DNA of 38,588 nucleotides from Lachnospiraceae bacterium (lineage in GTDB: Bacteria; Bacillota; Clostridia; Lachnospirales; Lachnospiraceae): assembly GCA_030527645.1 (NCBI GenBank), contig JAUNAJ010000023.1:1-38588 (forward strand), in the 5' to 3' direction. The position numbers and the translations under genes were made by a program. Positions 8,355 through 16,227 of this stretch are shown here, one piece after another (the first letter of the stretch is position 1; each line of letters starts with the position of its first letter). The notes beneath the pieces were generated by a model. The model did not search any database, was not told the DNA's origin, and was given only the letters and a program-made list of their open reading frames with translations.

Positions 8355-9521
8355 ATGAAGATTTATAAAATAGGTGTGATCGGCCTCGGGGATATCAGCA
8401 ATGTGTACCTGACCAACTTGAAAAAATATGATTCGATCGTAGAGCTTTATGCCTGCTCCTGCCGTACACCGGTCAAGGCGGAAGAAAAATGCAGACAGTA
8501 TGGATTCAAAAAGTCCTATTCTTCAGGAGATGAGCTGATTGCAGATCCGGAAGTAGATATCATTCTGAACCTGACAACTCCCGATTCTCATTACCGATAC
8601 AATCTTGCTGCATTGAAGGCAGGCAAGCATGTTTATACTGAGAAGCCGCTGGCAGGCACCTTCGCGGAAGGGCAGGAGATCATGACTCTTGCTAAGGAAA
8701 AGGGGCTGTATGTAGGAAGTGCTCCGGATACCTTCATGGGCAGCCGGGTGCAGACCATGCGCAGACTGATGGATGACGGAACAACAGGAACGATCATCGG
8801 CGGAATCGTGAACTGCGTCAGCCACGGATGGGAGTGGTTCCATCCGAATCCATCCTTTTTTTATCAAAAAGGAGCCGGTCCTGTTCTGGATATCGGCCCC
8901 TATTACTGGACTGCTCTGTTCTCACTGCTTGGACCGGTAGAATCCGTTACCGCTATGGGAAGCACACCTCTGACGGAGCGTACCATTTACAGTGAACCGC
9001 AGAAGGGTGCAGCCATTCAGGTAGATCCTGATGTGCTGACGCATGTGATGGCTGTCTTAAAATTCAGAAACGGTGCGATCGTCAGTGCCAATATGAGCTG
9101 GAATGTATGGGATTCCAAGCTTCCTAAGATGGAGCTGTACGGAACAAATGCAACACTTGTTATGGAGGATCAGGATCCCAATGACGGACCGAATCTGTTC
9201 GGTGGGGTACTTCTTATGAAGAATGAGGAGAACTACCGCTGGAAATCTATGCCGCGTGTACAGAACGAGATGGATCAGCCCTGGACTGAGGTCGAGATAA
9301 AGCACGATCATGACTCCGTCAGCCAGGCTGTAAACAGCAGAGGCATCGGTCTTGTGGATATGGCTGAATCTATTCGCAGCGGTACTGCAGCAAGAGCCGG
9401 CGGTGATATGGCGCTTCATATGCTTGAGGTAGCAGAGGGAATTGAAACCGCAGCAAAGGAAGGACGGATCGTGACCATGCAGACGGACTTCACTCTTCCT
9501 GAACCAATGCCGCAGAAATAA
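8355..9521 (+). CDS. Gfo/Idh/MocA family oxidoreductase
   Basis: A 388-residue NAD(P)-dependent oxidoreductase of the Gfo/Idh/MocA family, which usually acts on sugars, inositols or related polyols in the cytosol. The N-terminal Rossmann motif is VIGLGDIS (about 8-15). The dinucleotide-binding family motif EKPLA lies at 96-100. The C-terminal alpha/beta domain includes the conserved GPVLDIGPYY region with the catalytic-type Asp. RBS AAAGGAAATTAG precedes the ATG. It is followed after 72 bp by a UPF0340 gene in the same direction. No sugar transporter or kinase is nearby, so the substrate is open. Confidence 0.9.
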   Translation: MKIYKIGVIGLGDISNVYLTNLKKYDSIVELYACSCRTPVKAEEKCRQYGFKKSYSSGDELIADPEVDIILNLTTPDSHYRYNLAALKAGKHVYTEKPLAGTFAEGQEIMTLAKEKGLYVGSAPDTFMGSRVQTMRRLMDDGTTGTIIGGIVNCVSHGWEWFHPNPSFFYQKGAGPVLDIGPYYWTALFSLLGPVESVTAMGSTPLTERTIYSEPQKGAAIQVDPDVLTHVMAVLKFRNGAIVSANMSWNVWDSKLPKMELYGTNATLVMEDQDPNDGPNLFGGVLLMKNEENYRWKSMPRVQNEMDQPWTEVEIKHDHDSVSQAVNSRGIGLVDMAESIRSGTAARAGGDMALHMLEVAEGIETAAKEGRIVTMQTDFTLPEPMPQK

Positions 9522-9593
9522 AAAGAATTTATGTGAATATACTTTTATCACTATTTGAGCCGCCGGCTGACAAGCGGCGGAATGGAGATGACT

Positions 9594-10139
9594 ATGAACC
9601 TATATGAGGAAAGCTATGCAGCTGCAGTCGAATTACTCAAAATCGCCAAAGTGGAACCGGGTGATCTGCTGATCGTCGGATGCTCAACAAGCGAGGTGGC
9701 CGGCAGTATGATCGGTTCTGCGTCCAGACCGGAACTGGCTGAGGATGTATTTATGGGAATCTGGACTGCAGCAAAGGAAGCAGGAGTTTATCTTGCTGCC
9801 CAGTGCTGTGAGCACCTGAACCGTGCTGTTATTATTGAGAAAGAGCTGGCTCGGAAACGAGGACTGGATATCGTGAATGTGATTCCACAGCCGAAAGCCG
9901 GCGGATCCTTTGCCACGAAGGCTTATGAGCATTTTCACCAGCCGGTGGCTGTTGAACATATCAAAGCGGAGGCCGGAATGGATGTCGGCGATACCCTGAT
10001 CGGCATGCATATGAAAGAAGTAGCTGTACCGGTGCGGCTCTCTGTTGACAGGATCGGCGAGGCGCATCTGGTATGTGCAAGAACAAGACCGAAATATATC
10101 GGTGGAGAGAGGGCGCATTATGATGCGGATTTGGGATGA
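9594..10139 (+). CDS. UPF0340 / TIGR01440 family protein (YwlG-like)
   Basis: The 181-residue protein carries the hallmarks of UPF0340 (DUF436): GCSTSEVAGSMIGS near the N terminus, the QCCEHLNRAV motif in the middle and RPKYIGGERAHYD at the C terminus. The family is widespread in Firmicutes and has no firmly assigned reaction. The start at 9594 is preferred because a GGAG lies six bases upstream and the family begins close to this point; ATGs at 9582 and 9588 and a TTG at 9555 are alternatives. A GC-rich hairpin (CCGC...GCGG, 9558-9580) lies just upstream of the RBS. Confidence 0.87.
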   Translation: MNLYEESYAAAVELLKIAKVEPGDLLIVGCSTSEVAGSMIGSASRPELAEDVFMGIWTAAKEAGVYLAAQCCEHLNRAVIIEKELARKRGLDIVNVIPQPKAGGSFATKAYEHFHQPVAVEHIKAEAGMDVGDTLIGMHMKEVAVPVRLSVDRIGEAHLVCARTRPKYIGGERAHYDADLG

Positions 10140-10187
10140 TCCCTATGCAGGGAGTTTACAATTCATCAGAAAGGAAGTGCTGCGATC

Positions 10188-10757
10188 ATGCGGTCGTTAG
10201 ATGAAATCAGAGTTGATATTGATGCGATTGATCAGAAAATCCAGGAGAGTCTGATGCAGCGCCTGAACTGCTCGGAGGAGGTTGTACATGCCAAGATCAG
10301 AGACAGAAATTTTGTGATCAACAGACCGGAACGGGAATCCGCTATACTGGAACAGCTGGGGAAGGATGTCCCTGATGACAGAAGAGACTGCTACCTGGCG
10401 ATCGTCCGGAAAATAACAGAAACGAGCAGAATGTACCAATACGGAATACTTTTTGAACAGGTTCCTGAGCTTTTTCAAGACATAGCAAAGGGAGTTGATT
10501 GTTCGGAGTCTTCAGAAACTGTTACTGTTCAGCTGAAGCGTCCGAATATCCCCAATGCAATGTCAGCGATCCTCAGCATGATCGGTGACTATGGCTTCGA
10601 CATGGAACGCCTGCAGCTGCTGGGGTATTCTGAGGACCACACAGCTGCTTCATTTGAACTGATGATTCACGGGGACATCAGCCGTACACATATGCAGAAG
10701 CTTTTGCTGCAGTTATCTATGGAAACGGATGATTTTCACATTATGGCAGTCAGCTGA
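10188..10757 (+). CDS. Chorismate mutase (AroQ type) with C-terminal ACT-like domain
   Basis: A 189-residue protein. Residues 1-85 form an AroQ-type three-helix chorismate mutase: SLDEIRVDIDAIDQKI (helix 1, with the catalytic Arg), a second helix with HAKIRDRN, then RPERESAIL and a long third helix. This converts chorismate to prephenate. Residues about 108-189 look like an ACT domain (VTVQLKRPNIPNAMSAILSM). In the usual P-protein a prephenate dehydratase domain lies between mutase and ACT; here it is absent. The ACT part suggests feedback control by an aromatic amino acid. The start has an AGAAAGGAAG RBS. No other aromatic amino-acid gene is adjacent. Confidence 0.8.
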   Translation: MRSLDEIRVDIDAIDQKIQESLMQRLNCSEEVVHAKIRDRNFVINRPERESAILEQLGKDVPDDRRDCYLAIVRKITETSRMYQYGILFEQVPELFQDIAKGVDCSESSETVTVQLKRPNIPNAMSAILSMIGDYGFDMERLQLLGYSEDHTAASFELMIHGDISRTHMQKLLLQLSMETDDFHIMAVS

Positions 10758-10807
10758 TCTCAGACAGGGTGCAAGAAGAGAAATCCAATCTGCTTAGACA
10801 GATGAGC

Positions 10808-10859
10808 AAAAGAACGTCCATCTCCCAAAGGGGGCCTGTGGCCGGACGTTCTTTTTTTC
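10808..10859 (+). terminator. Rho-independent terminator after the chorismate mutase gene
   Basis: AAAGAACGTCC (10809-10819) pairs with GGACGTTCTTT (10844-10854), followed by a T-run. The inner part can pair further (CCC/GGG). Confidence 0.9.
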
Positions 10860-10894
10860 TTGCATGTCCGCATGGCTCGTTGTTCGCGCAAATA
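10859..10894. repeat. 36-bp dispersed repeat, copy A
   Basis: Thirty-six bases, beginning CTTGCATGTCCGCATGG and ending TTCGCGCAAATA, are identical to 27275-27310. This copy is fused to the T-run of the preceding plus-strand terminator and is directly followed by the next terminator hairpin. Only the right half of the palindrome seen in copy B is present. Confidence 0.85.
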
Positions 10895-10946
10895 AAGAGG
10901 GTGACAGTTAATACCTTAAAAGCAAGGTATTGACTGTCACCCTTTT
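10895..10946 (-). terminator. Terminator of the DUF3881-like gene
   Basis: A 19-bp stem: GGGTGACAGT (10899-10908), a G-U pair and AATACCTT pair with AAGGTATT and ACTGTCACCC (10933-10942). T-runs flank both ends; in the minus direction the hairpin is followed by TCTTTATT. It ends the minus-strand gene 60 bp upstream and could act in both directions. Confidence 0.85.
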
Positions 10947-11007
10947 GAAATGCTTTGCTTGAAAGCAACAGCTTCTCATTGAACTGCTTTTAATCGCTTT
11001 AAGAAGA

Positions 11008-11880
11008 TTACTGAAGGATTCCCTGCAGCCAGATTTTCCCTTTAAAACGTCTTCCCGGCTCCGGTACTCCCAGAAGATCCCGCTCGTTGATACAGACATC
11101 CACGGGAATATCATTGGACCGGATCTTCAGCTGATATAAACGCTCTCCTGTCCTGCTGTTTTTGGTAACAGCAACATCCTCTATCTCACCGATTACAGAA
11201 TACTGATCACATTCAATGCCGCAGGGCATGAATGTAGTATGGATGATAGAATACAGATCCTCTGTCTGAACCCTTTTTGCCAGAAGTGCATACAGATCAA
11301 TGTCTTCCATTGTCAGACTCTCGATTGCCTCCTGATCTCCCTTTTGAGCTGCAGCAATCAAAGTATTCCTTTTTTCTGCAGTTTTCGAGCTTTTTTCCTT
11401 CTCCAAAGCTGTTCTCCGAATCGGGAGAAGAATCTTTCCTGTATCTGCAAGAGCGGAAAAAGCCAGCGTTTCTATTCCTCTGTCCTTCGGGCTCCATCTG
11501 TGCATCCGCAGGTACTCAATCGGATTGATCAGGAAAAAAATCAATGTGATGCCAATGCTGTAATCATCATAGGCGCCTGCGAAGGATTCCTTGTCTGCAT
11601 GGCGTTCTACAACCACATCTTCAGCAGGAAACTCTGTCTGACCACGATAGTAGGGATAGTAGTATTCTCTGTGAAAGATACCTTCTTCATCGTATTCACC
11701 ACAAACTGTTATACCACAATCATATCCATAATCCTTGGATAAGGAAACCATCATCCGATGATTCTTTTTGATAAAGATTTTTTTCTGTTCAAAGGTTTCT
11801 TCTACATCCCGGAGAACTTCTTCAAGCTTGTGATAAGAATCCAGTTCAGTGAATCCTATTGTCTTAAGATATTTATGCAA
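11008..11880 (-). CDS. DUF3881-like protein of unknown function
   Basis: A 290-residue soluble protein with no signal peptide or membrane helix. It starts HKYLKTIGFTELDSYHKLEE and ends with an OB-like beta-rich region (QYSVIGEIEDVAVTKN, then GVPEPGRRFKGKIWLQG). I recognise it as resembling the DUF3881 family, found near serS and parAB in Lachnospiraceae. A mid-region (about 150-200) is charged and lysine-rich. No catalytic motif is evident. It lies downstream of serS on the minus strand with a 97-bp gap, and has its own terminator. Confidence 0.6.
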   Translation of the reverse strand: MHKYLKTIGFTELDSYHKLEEVLRDVEETFEQKKIFIKKNHRMMVSLSKDYGYDCGITVCGEYDEEGIFHREYYYPYYRGQTEFPAEDVVVERHADKESFAGAYDDYSIGITLIFFLINPIEYLRMHRWSPKDRGIETLAFSALADTGKILLPIRRTALEKEKSSKTAEKRNTLIAAAQKGDQEAIESLTMEDIDLYALLAKRVQTEDLYSIIHTTFMPCGIECDQYSVIGEIEDVAVTKNSRTGERLYQLKIRSNDIPVDVCINERDLLGVPEPGRRFKGKIWLQGILQ

Positions 11881-11977
11881 TGTTTCCTCATTTCATAGTC
11901 CGAAGTTATCTCCGAATCATTATTATTTTGAATCAGGATCCTGTAATTGTACCTGCTCATAGAACTCTGTAAATGGG

Positions 11978-13264
11978 TCATTTTACAGGAACAAGAATTT
12001 CCTTTCCACCCATGTACGGACGCAGAGCTGCCGGAATTTTCACAGATCCATCCTCCTGCAGATTGTTTTCAAGGAATGCGATCAGCATACGAGGAGGTGC
12101 AACAACTGTGTTATTCAGGGTATGAGCAAGATATTTGCCGTCCTTTCCATTGATACGGATCTTCAGACGTCTTGCCTGTGCATCTCCAAGGTTGGAGCAG
12201 CTTCCTACCTCGAAATATTTTTTCTGTCTGGGAGACCATGCCTCCACATCACAGGATTTCACCTTCAGATCTGCAAGATCTCCGGAGCAGCACTCCAGTG
12301 TACGAACAGGCACATCCAGGGACCGGAACAGATCTACGGTGTTTTTCCACATCTGATCATACCAGTATTTGCTGTCCTCCGGTTTACATACAACAATCAT
12401 TTCCTGCTTCTCAAACTGATGAATACGGTACACGCCGCGCTCCTCGATGCCGTGAGCACCTTTTTCCTTTCTGAAGCAGGGAGAGTAGCTGGTCAGTGTC
12501 TGTGGAAGCTGATCCTCCTGAATGATCTGATCGATGAACTTACCGATCATGGAATGCTCGCTGGTGCCGATCAGATACAGGTCCTCGCCCTCAATCTTAT
12601 ACATCATTGCTTCCATCTCTGCGAAGCTCATTACTCCTGTAACAACTTCACTTCTGATCATAAACGGAGGAATGCAGTATGTGAATCCTCTGTCAATCAT
12701 AAAATCTCTTGCATAAGAAATAACAGCAGAATGAAGTCTCGCAATATCTCCCATCAGATAATAAAAGCCATTTCCTGCAACGCGTCCTGCGGCATCCATA
12801 TCAATGCCGTTAAAACGCTCCATGATCTCTGTATGATAAGGGATATCAAAATCCGGCACAACAGGCTCACCGAACTTCTCAATCTCTACATTTTCACTGT
12901 CATCCTTGCCGATCGGAACAGAGGGATCAATGATCTGAGGAATTACCATCATGCGTTTTTTAATTTCTTCCTCTACCTCTTTTTCCTTCGCAGACAACTC
13001 TGCAATTCTTGCACCGGAGGCTGCTACTTTTTTCTTTACCTCTTCCGCCTCCTCTTTCTTACCCTGACCCATCAGTTTTCCGATTTCCTTGGAAATTTTG
13101 TTTCGGTCAGCCTGGAGAGACTGAAGTTCTCCTTTGATCTCTCTATTCTGTCTGTCAAGCTCGATCACTTCGTCAACAAGAGCGAGTTTTCCTTCCTGAA
13201 ATTTATTTTTGATGTTCTGTTTCACAACATCCGGATTCTCTCTTAAAAATTTAATATCTAACAT
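11978..13264 (-). CDS. serS: Seryl-tRNA synthetase
   Basis: A 428-residue class II synthetase that charges tRNA-Ser with serine. The N-terminal 110 residues form the long antiparallel coiled-coil arm that reads the tRNA variable arm (LALVDEVIELDRQNREIKGE... KKEEAEEVKKKV). The catalytic core has the serine loop GTSEHS, motif 2 (CFRKEKGAHG), IHQFEKQEM and CSNLGDAQARRLKIR. Motif 3 reads HTLNNTVVAPPRML where well-studied enzymes have HTLNGSGLAVGR, so this belongs to a divergent SerRS subgroup. The start has AGGAGAA. A promoter is visible upstream; no T-box leader motif was found. Confidence 0.94.
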   Translation of the reverse strand: MLDIKFLRENPDVVKQNIKNKFQEGKLALVDEVIELDRQNREIKGELQSLQADRNKISKEIGKLMGQGKKEEAEEVKKKVAASGARIAELSAKEKEVEEEIKKRMMVIPQIIDPSVPIGKDDSENVEIEKFGEPVVPDFDIPYHTEIMERFNGIDMDAAGRVAGNGFYYLMGDIARLHSAVISYARDFMIDRGFTYCIPPFMIRSEVVTGVMSFAEMEAMMYKIEGEDLYLIGTSEHSMIGKFIDQIIQEDQLPQTLTSYSPCFRKEKGAHGIEERGVYRIHQFEKQEMIVVCKPEDSKYWYDQMWKNTVDLFRSLDVPVRTLECCSGDLADLKVKSCDVEAWSPRQKKYFEVGSCSNLGDAQARRLKIRINGKDGKYLAHTLNNTVVAPPRMLIAFLENNLQEDGSVKIPAALRPYMGGKEILVPVK

Positions 13265-13358
13265 CTGTATTCTCCTGAATCATTGTTGCTTGTATGCAGC
13301 TGAGCAGCGAGTCTAAGCGGAATAAATTAATTCTTTGTAACCATTCAGAACAGTTACG

Positions 13359-13387
13359 ATTCTTATTTATCCTGCTGTTTCTGTCAA
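13359..13387 (-). promoter_or_regulatory. Candidate promoter of serS
   Basis: On the minus strand TTGACA (13382-13387) is followed by a 17-base spacer and AAGAAT (13359-13364), about 95 bp upstream of the serS start. Confidence 0.55.
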
Positions 13388-13438
13388 CATGCAAGGTTAC
13401 TATATAATACCGTAGTATTTAAAACTTGTAAATGCTCA

Positions 13439-13960
13439 TTAGATAATTTCATCTGCCTCACTGTTTACGGCTATTTTGAGGGCTTCTACCTCTTCGTCGC
13501 TGAGCATAATATAGGACTCTCCCTTGACAATTTCCTTAAAATAGAGGAAACAGTTATCTCTGCTGTGGATTGCATCTAGGATAAACCCTGTATTTGTACT
13601 GTCAAGCATTGCCAGAGCGAAGCTCATCTTTCCACCCACATCATCGAATGCATCGTATTTTACCATTCCGTATCTGGTAAGTGTGCTGTTATGATTTTTA
13701 TTCAAAATCTCCAGTTCAATCGCATGATCCTCTGTCCGCTTTGCCAGTGCATCCAGCTGCTTGAATTTATCCACAAGCATTTTCTCCATGGACTGGCCAT
13801 CCCTTCCTCTCATGAAGAGATAATACTTTTTCGTAAGTCTCGTTAGACGTATCGACATGCTGACCGTAATCATTGTCAGTATGATTACCAGTACGACCAG
13901 TAATATAACAATAATACCTACATCTAACCCCAGACCATTAATAAGACCGCCTTCGCTCAT
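13439..13960 (-). CDS. DUF4446 family protein
   Basis: A 173-residue protein with one N-terminal membrane helix (about 12-36, VGIIVILLVVLVIILTMITV) and a cytoplasmic part with a short coiled coil (LTRLTKKYYLFMRGRDGQSMEKM) followed by a beta-rich domain (RYGMVKYDAFDDVGGKMSFALAMLD). This matches DUF4446, an uncharacterised Firmicutes family usually just downstream of parB, as here. An AAGGAG RBS supports the start. A link to chromosome segregation is suggested only by gene order. Confidence 0.82.
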   Translation of the reverse strand: MSEGGLINGLGLDVGIIVILLVVLVIILTMITVSMSIRLTRLTKKYYLFMRGRDGQSMEKMLVDKFKQLDALAKRTEDHAIELEILNKNHNSTLTRYGMVKYDAFDDVGGKMSFALAMLDSTNTGFILDAIHSRDNCFLYFKEIVKGESYIMLSDEEVEALKIAVNSEADEII

Positions 13961-14012
13961 AAGTTACTCCTTATACGTTCTGATCGATTTCAATAAGCTT
14001 CCCTGTTTCTGT

Positions 14013-15182
14013 CTACTGGGAGATTCCCTCGAACAGATCAAGAATTCGTTCCAGCTCAGTCTGTGAATAATATTCAATTTCTATCCTGCCGCTGCCCTTC
14101 TTCTTCCTTTTGATCTCCACCTTACTTCCTACAATGCCCTTCAGACGTTCCTCCATCGACTTATATGCCGCATCCAGCTGAGGGTCATCCTCTTTTTTGT
14201 ATGTTACTTTTTTTCCGGTGAGATTTTTAACAAGTTTTTCTACATCCCTGACACTTAGGTTATCAGCGAGGATTTTAGCAGCTATTTCACTCTGAAGTGC
14301 CGTATTGTCTATCGCGAGAAGTGCCCGGGCATGTCCTGATGACAACTTTCCTTCAATCAGCAGCTGCTGAACATCTTCGGGCAGTTTCAAGAGTCTCATA
14401 GAGTTGGTAATCGCAGCTCTGCTTTTGGATACACGTTCTGCAACCTCCTCCTGTCTGAGATTAAATTCATTGATCAGACGCTTAAAGGCAACCGCTTCTT
14501 CAATAGGATTCAGATTTTCACGCTGAATATTTTCAATCAAAGAGATTTCCATTGTTTCAAGAGCTGTAAACTCACGGATCATGACCGGAACTTCTTTTAA
14601 TCCGGCAATCTTCGCTGCTCTCCAGCGCCGTTCGCCGGCAACCAGCTCATAGTATTTCCCTTTTTTCTGTACCAGCAGCGGCTGAATGATACCGAACTGT
14701 CGAATAGAATCGGCAAGCTCCTCCAGAGCCTCCTCATCAAATTCTACACGAGGCTGTTCCTTATTCGGTACGATATCACTTAATTTAACTGTGATCTCTA
14801 CCGGTTTTTCCACTTCTACAGGCTTTTCAACGATCTTTTCGACAATCTTTTCTACCTCTACAGGCTTTTCAACGATCTTTTCGATATATTGGATTTGCGG
14901 AGATGTTTCACGTGAAACATTTTCCTGTGAAGCTTTCTTTTTAGCATCCTTACTTTTCGTTTCAGTTGATTTTTTTGAGCTTTTCTTCTTATTACTGTCC
15001 TTCGAAACAGATTCTGCAGTTTTGGCTCCGGATGTATCAGATCCAAGATTTGAAAAATCATAATCAGAATCCGATTCTTTATTTACTTCCGGTTCTGTAT
15101 TACCAGCTGGTTTCGGGGACTTCTGAGGAAACAGGCTCTCCAGCCCTTTTCCTTTATTCAAACCTCCTCTTTTTACAGCCAT
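14013..15182 (-). CDS. parB: Chromosome partitioning protein ParB (Spo0J)
   Basis: A 389-residue parS-binding protein and CTP-dependent clamp. Residues 1-130 are an unusually long, lysine/glutamate-rich extension containing 14-residue repeats (EKIVEKPVEVEK). The ParB N domain follows (about 131-225, with GERRWRAA at 183-190), then the helix-turn-helix (RQEEVAERVSKSRAAITNSMRLL) and a C-terminal dimerisation region rich in basic residues. The codons for NVSRET (88-93) form a perfect parS site. The start overlaps the parA stop by one base, with AGAGGAGAA as RBS inside parA, so the two are coupled. Core ParB proteins are about 280 residues; the extra length is the N-terminal extension. Confidence 0.95.
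   Translation of the reverse strand: MAVKRGGLNKGKGLESLFPQKSPKPAGNTEPEVNKESDSDYDFSNLGSDTSGAKTAESVSKDSNKKKSSKKSTETKSKDAKKKASQENVSRETSPQIQYIEKIVEKPVEVEKIVEKIVEKPVEVEKPVEITVKLSDIVPNKEQPRVEFDEEALEELADSIRQFGIIQPLLVQKKGKYYELVAGERRWRAAKIAGLKEVPVMIREFTALETMEISLIENIQRENLNPIEEAVAFKRLINEFNLRQEEVAERVSKSRAAITNSMRLLKLPEDVQQLLIEGKLSSGHARALLAIDNTALQSEIAAKILADNLSVRDVEKLVKNLTGKKVTYKKEDDPQLDAAYKSMEERLKGIVGSKVEIKRKKKGSGRIEIEYYSQTELERILDLFEGISQ
14816..14884 (-). repeat. 42-bp tandem repeat in the parB N-terminal linker
   Basis: CTACAGGCTTTTCAACGATC occurs at 14816 and again at 14858 (plus-strand reading), a 42-base period equal to 14 codons. It encodes the repeated KPVEVEKIVEKIVE linker of ParB. Confidence 0.75.
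14904..14919. promoter_or_regulatory. parS: parS site inside parB
   Basis: A perfect 16-bp palindrome TGTTTCACGTGAAACA within the parB coding region, read as Asn-Val-Ser-Arg-Glu-Thr. It differs from the Bacillus consensus at one base. Bacillus subtilis also has a parS inside its parB gene. Confidence 0.93.
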
Positions 15183-15997
15183 TAATTCTCCTCTCTGCCC
15201 ATGATTTCTCTTGCAAGGTTTCTATAATTTTCTGCACCGGTGGATCTGCTGTCATAATCAATGATGGGCATTCCGTAGCTCGGGGCTTCAGCCAGTCTGA
15301 CATTTCTATTAATTACTGTGTTATATATCTTTTCATTAAGATTATCTTTTACATTCTGCATTACCTGATTTGCAAGATTCGTACGTCCGTCGAACATAGT
15401 AAATACTACACCCTCGAACACAAGTTTCTCATTCATACGTTCCTGGATCAGCTGTACTGTATACATCAGCTGTGCTAATCCTTCCAATGCATAATACTCA
15501 CACTGGAGCGGTACAAGTACTGTATCTGCCGACGTCAGAGCGTTGATCGTCAACATATTCAGTGACGGAGGGCAGTCGATGATCACAAAATCATACTGGT
15601 CACGGATCTTATCCAGATGGTTTTTCAGGAGATATTCTTTATCCTCTGTTTCGAACAATTCCAGTTCTGCCGCCGCCAGATTAACATTCGAAGCAATCAG
15701 ATGATGATTCGTTCTTTCCAGTGGAATGATCGCATCCTCTATTTCGCAGTTACCAATCAAAAGTTCATAAATCGAATTCTCAACCTGATTTTTTTCAACG
15801 CCCAGACCACTGGTGGCATTCCCCTGTGGATCCATGTCGATTGTTAACACCTTTTTTCCTGCCTCTGCAAGACAGGCGGAGAGGTTAATAGCAGTCGTTG
15901 ATTTACCGACACCTCCCTTTTGATTCGCCAGAGCAATAATTCTGTTCCAGCAGGGAATCTTTTTATTCTTGTTTTTCTTCTTTTTTTCGTTTTTCAT
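15182..15997 (-). CDS. parA: Chromosome partitioning ATPase ParA (Soj)
   Basis: A 271-residue deviant Walker ATPase that binds DNA nonspecifically and positions ParB-parS complexes. The deviant Walker A motif KGGVGKST lies at about 28-35 (with the signature lysine KGG), Walker A' is DMDPQGN, and Walker B is DFVIIDCPPSL. A lysine-rich N-terminal tail (residues 2-13) precedes the core and is longer than in Bacillus Soj. parB follows with a one-base overlap. A candidate -10 (TATAAT on the minus strand, 16040-16045) lies 43 bp upstream with a poor -35, and the tandem parS array begins 84 bp upstream, so ParB may act on this promoter. The RBS is weak (AGAAAGAG). Confidence 0.95.
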   Translation of the reverse strand: MKNEKKKKNKNKKIPCWNRIIALANQKGGVGKSTTAINLSACLAEAGKKVLTIDMDPQGNATSGLGVEKNQVENSIYELLIGNCEIEDAIIPLERTNHHLIASNVNLAAAELELFETEDKEYLLKNHLDKIRDQYDFVIIDCPPSLNMLTINALTSADTVLVPLQCEYYALEGLAQLMYTVQLIQERMNEKLVFEGVVFTMFDGRTNLANQVMQNVKDNLNEKIYNTVINRNVRLAEAPSYGMPIIDYDSRSTGAENYRNLAREIMGREEN

Positions 15998-16080
15998 TGA
16001 CTAAATAACTCTTTCTAATACATACAACATATATCTGCCATTATAACATTCTTTGTTCCTTTTATCTACATGCACAAAAA

Positions 16081-16096
16081 TGTTTCACGTGAAACA
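16081..16096. promoter_or_regulatory. parS: parS site, array unit 1
   Basis: Perfect TGTTTCACGTGAAACA palindrome, the expected ParB loading site, 84 bp upstream of parA. Confidence 0.93.
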
Positions 16097-16211
16097 TTGG
16101 CTGATCCTTCTGTTTTTTCTTTAATGTTTCACATGAAGTATTGGCTGACCCATCTGTATTACCTTTGATGTTTCATGTGCAACATCGACTGATCTATCTG
16201 TTTCTTCTTGA

Positions 16212-16227
16212 TGTTTCACGTGAAACA
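16212..16227. promoter_or_regulatory. parS: parS site, array unit 4
   Basis: Perfect TGTTTCACGTGAAACA palindrome. Flanking units 3 (16169-16184) and 5 (16255-16269) are degenerate versions. Confidence 0.93.

Noticed and set aside
8355-10757. Sugar-catabolic operon
   Set aside because: The three genes share direction, but no transporter or kinase is present, gaps are 50-70 bp, and the families do not belong to one known pathway.
13265-13438. T-box riboswitch before serS
   Set aside because: The leader is short and lacks the conserved AGGGTGGNACCGCG motif.
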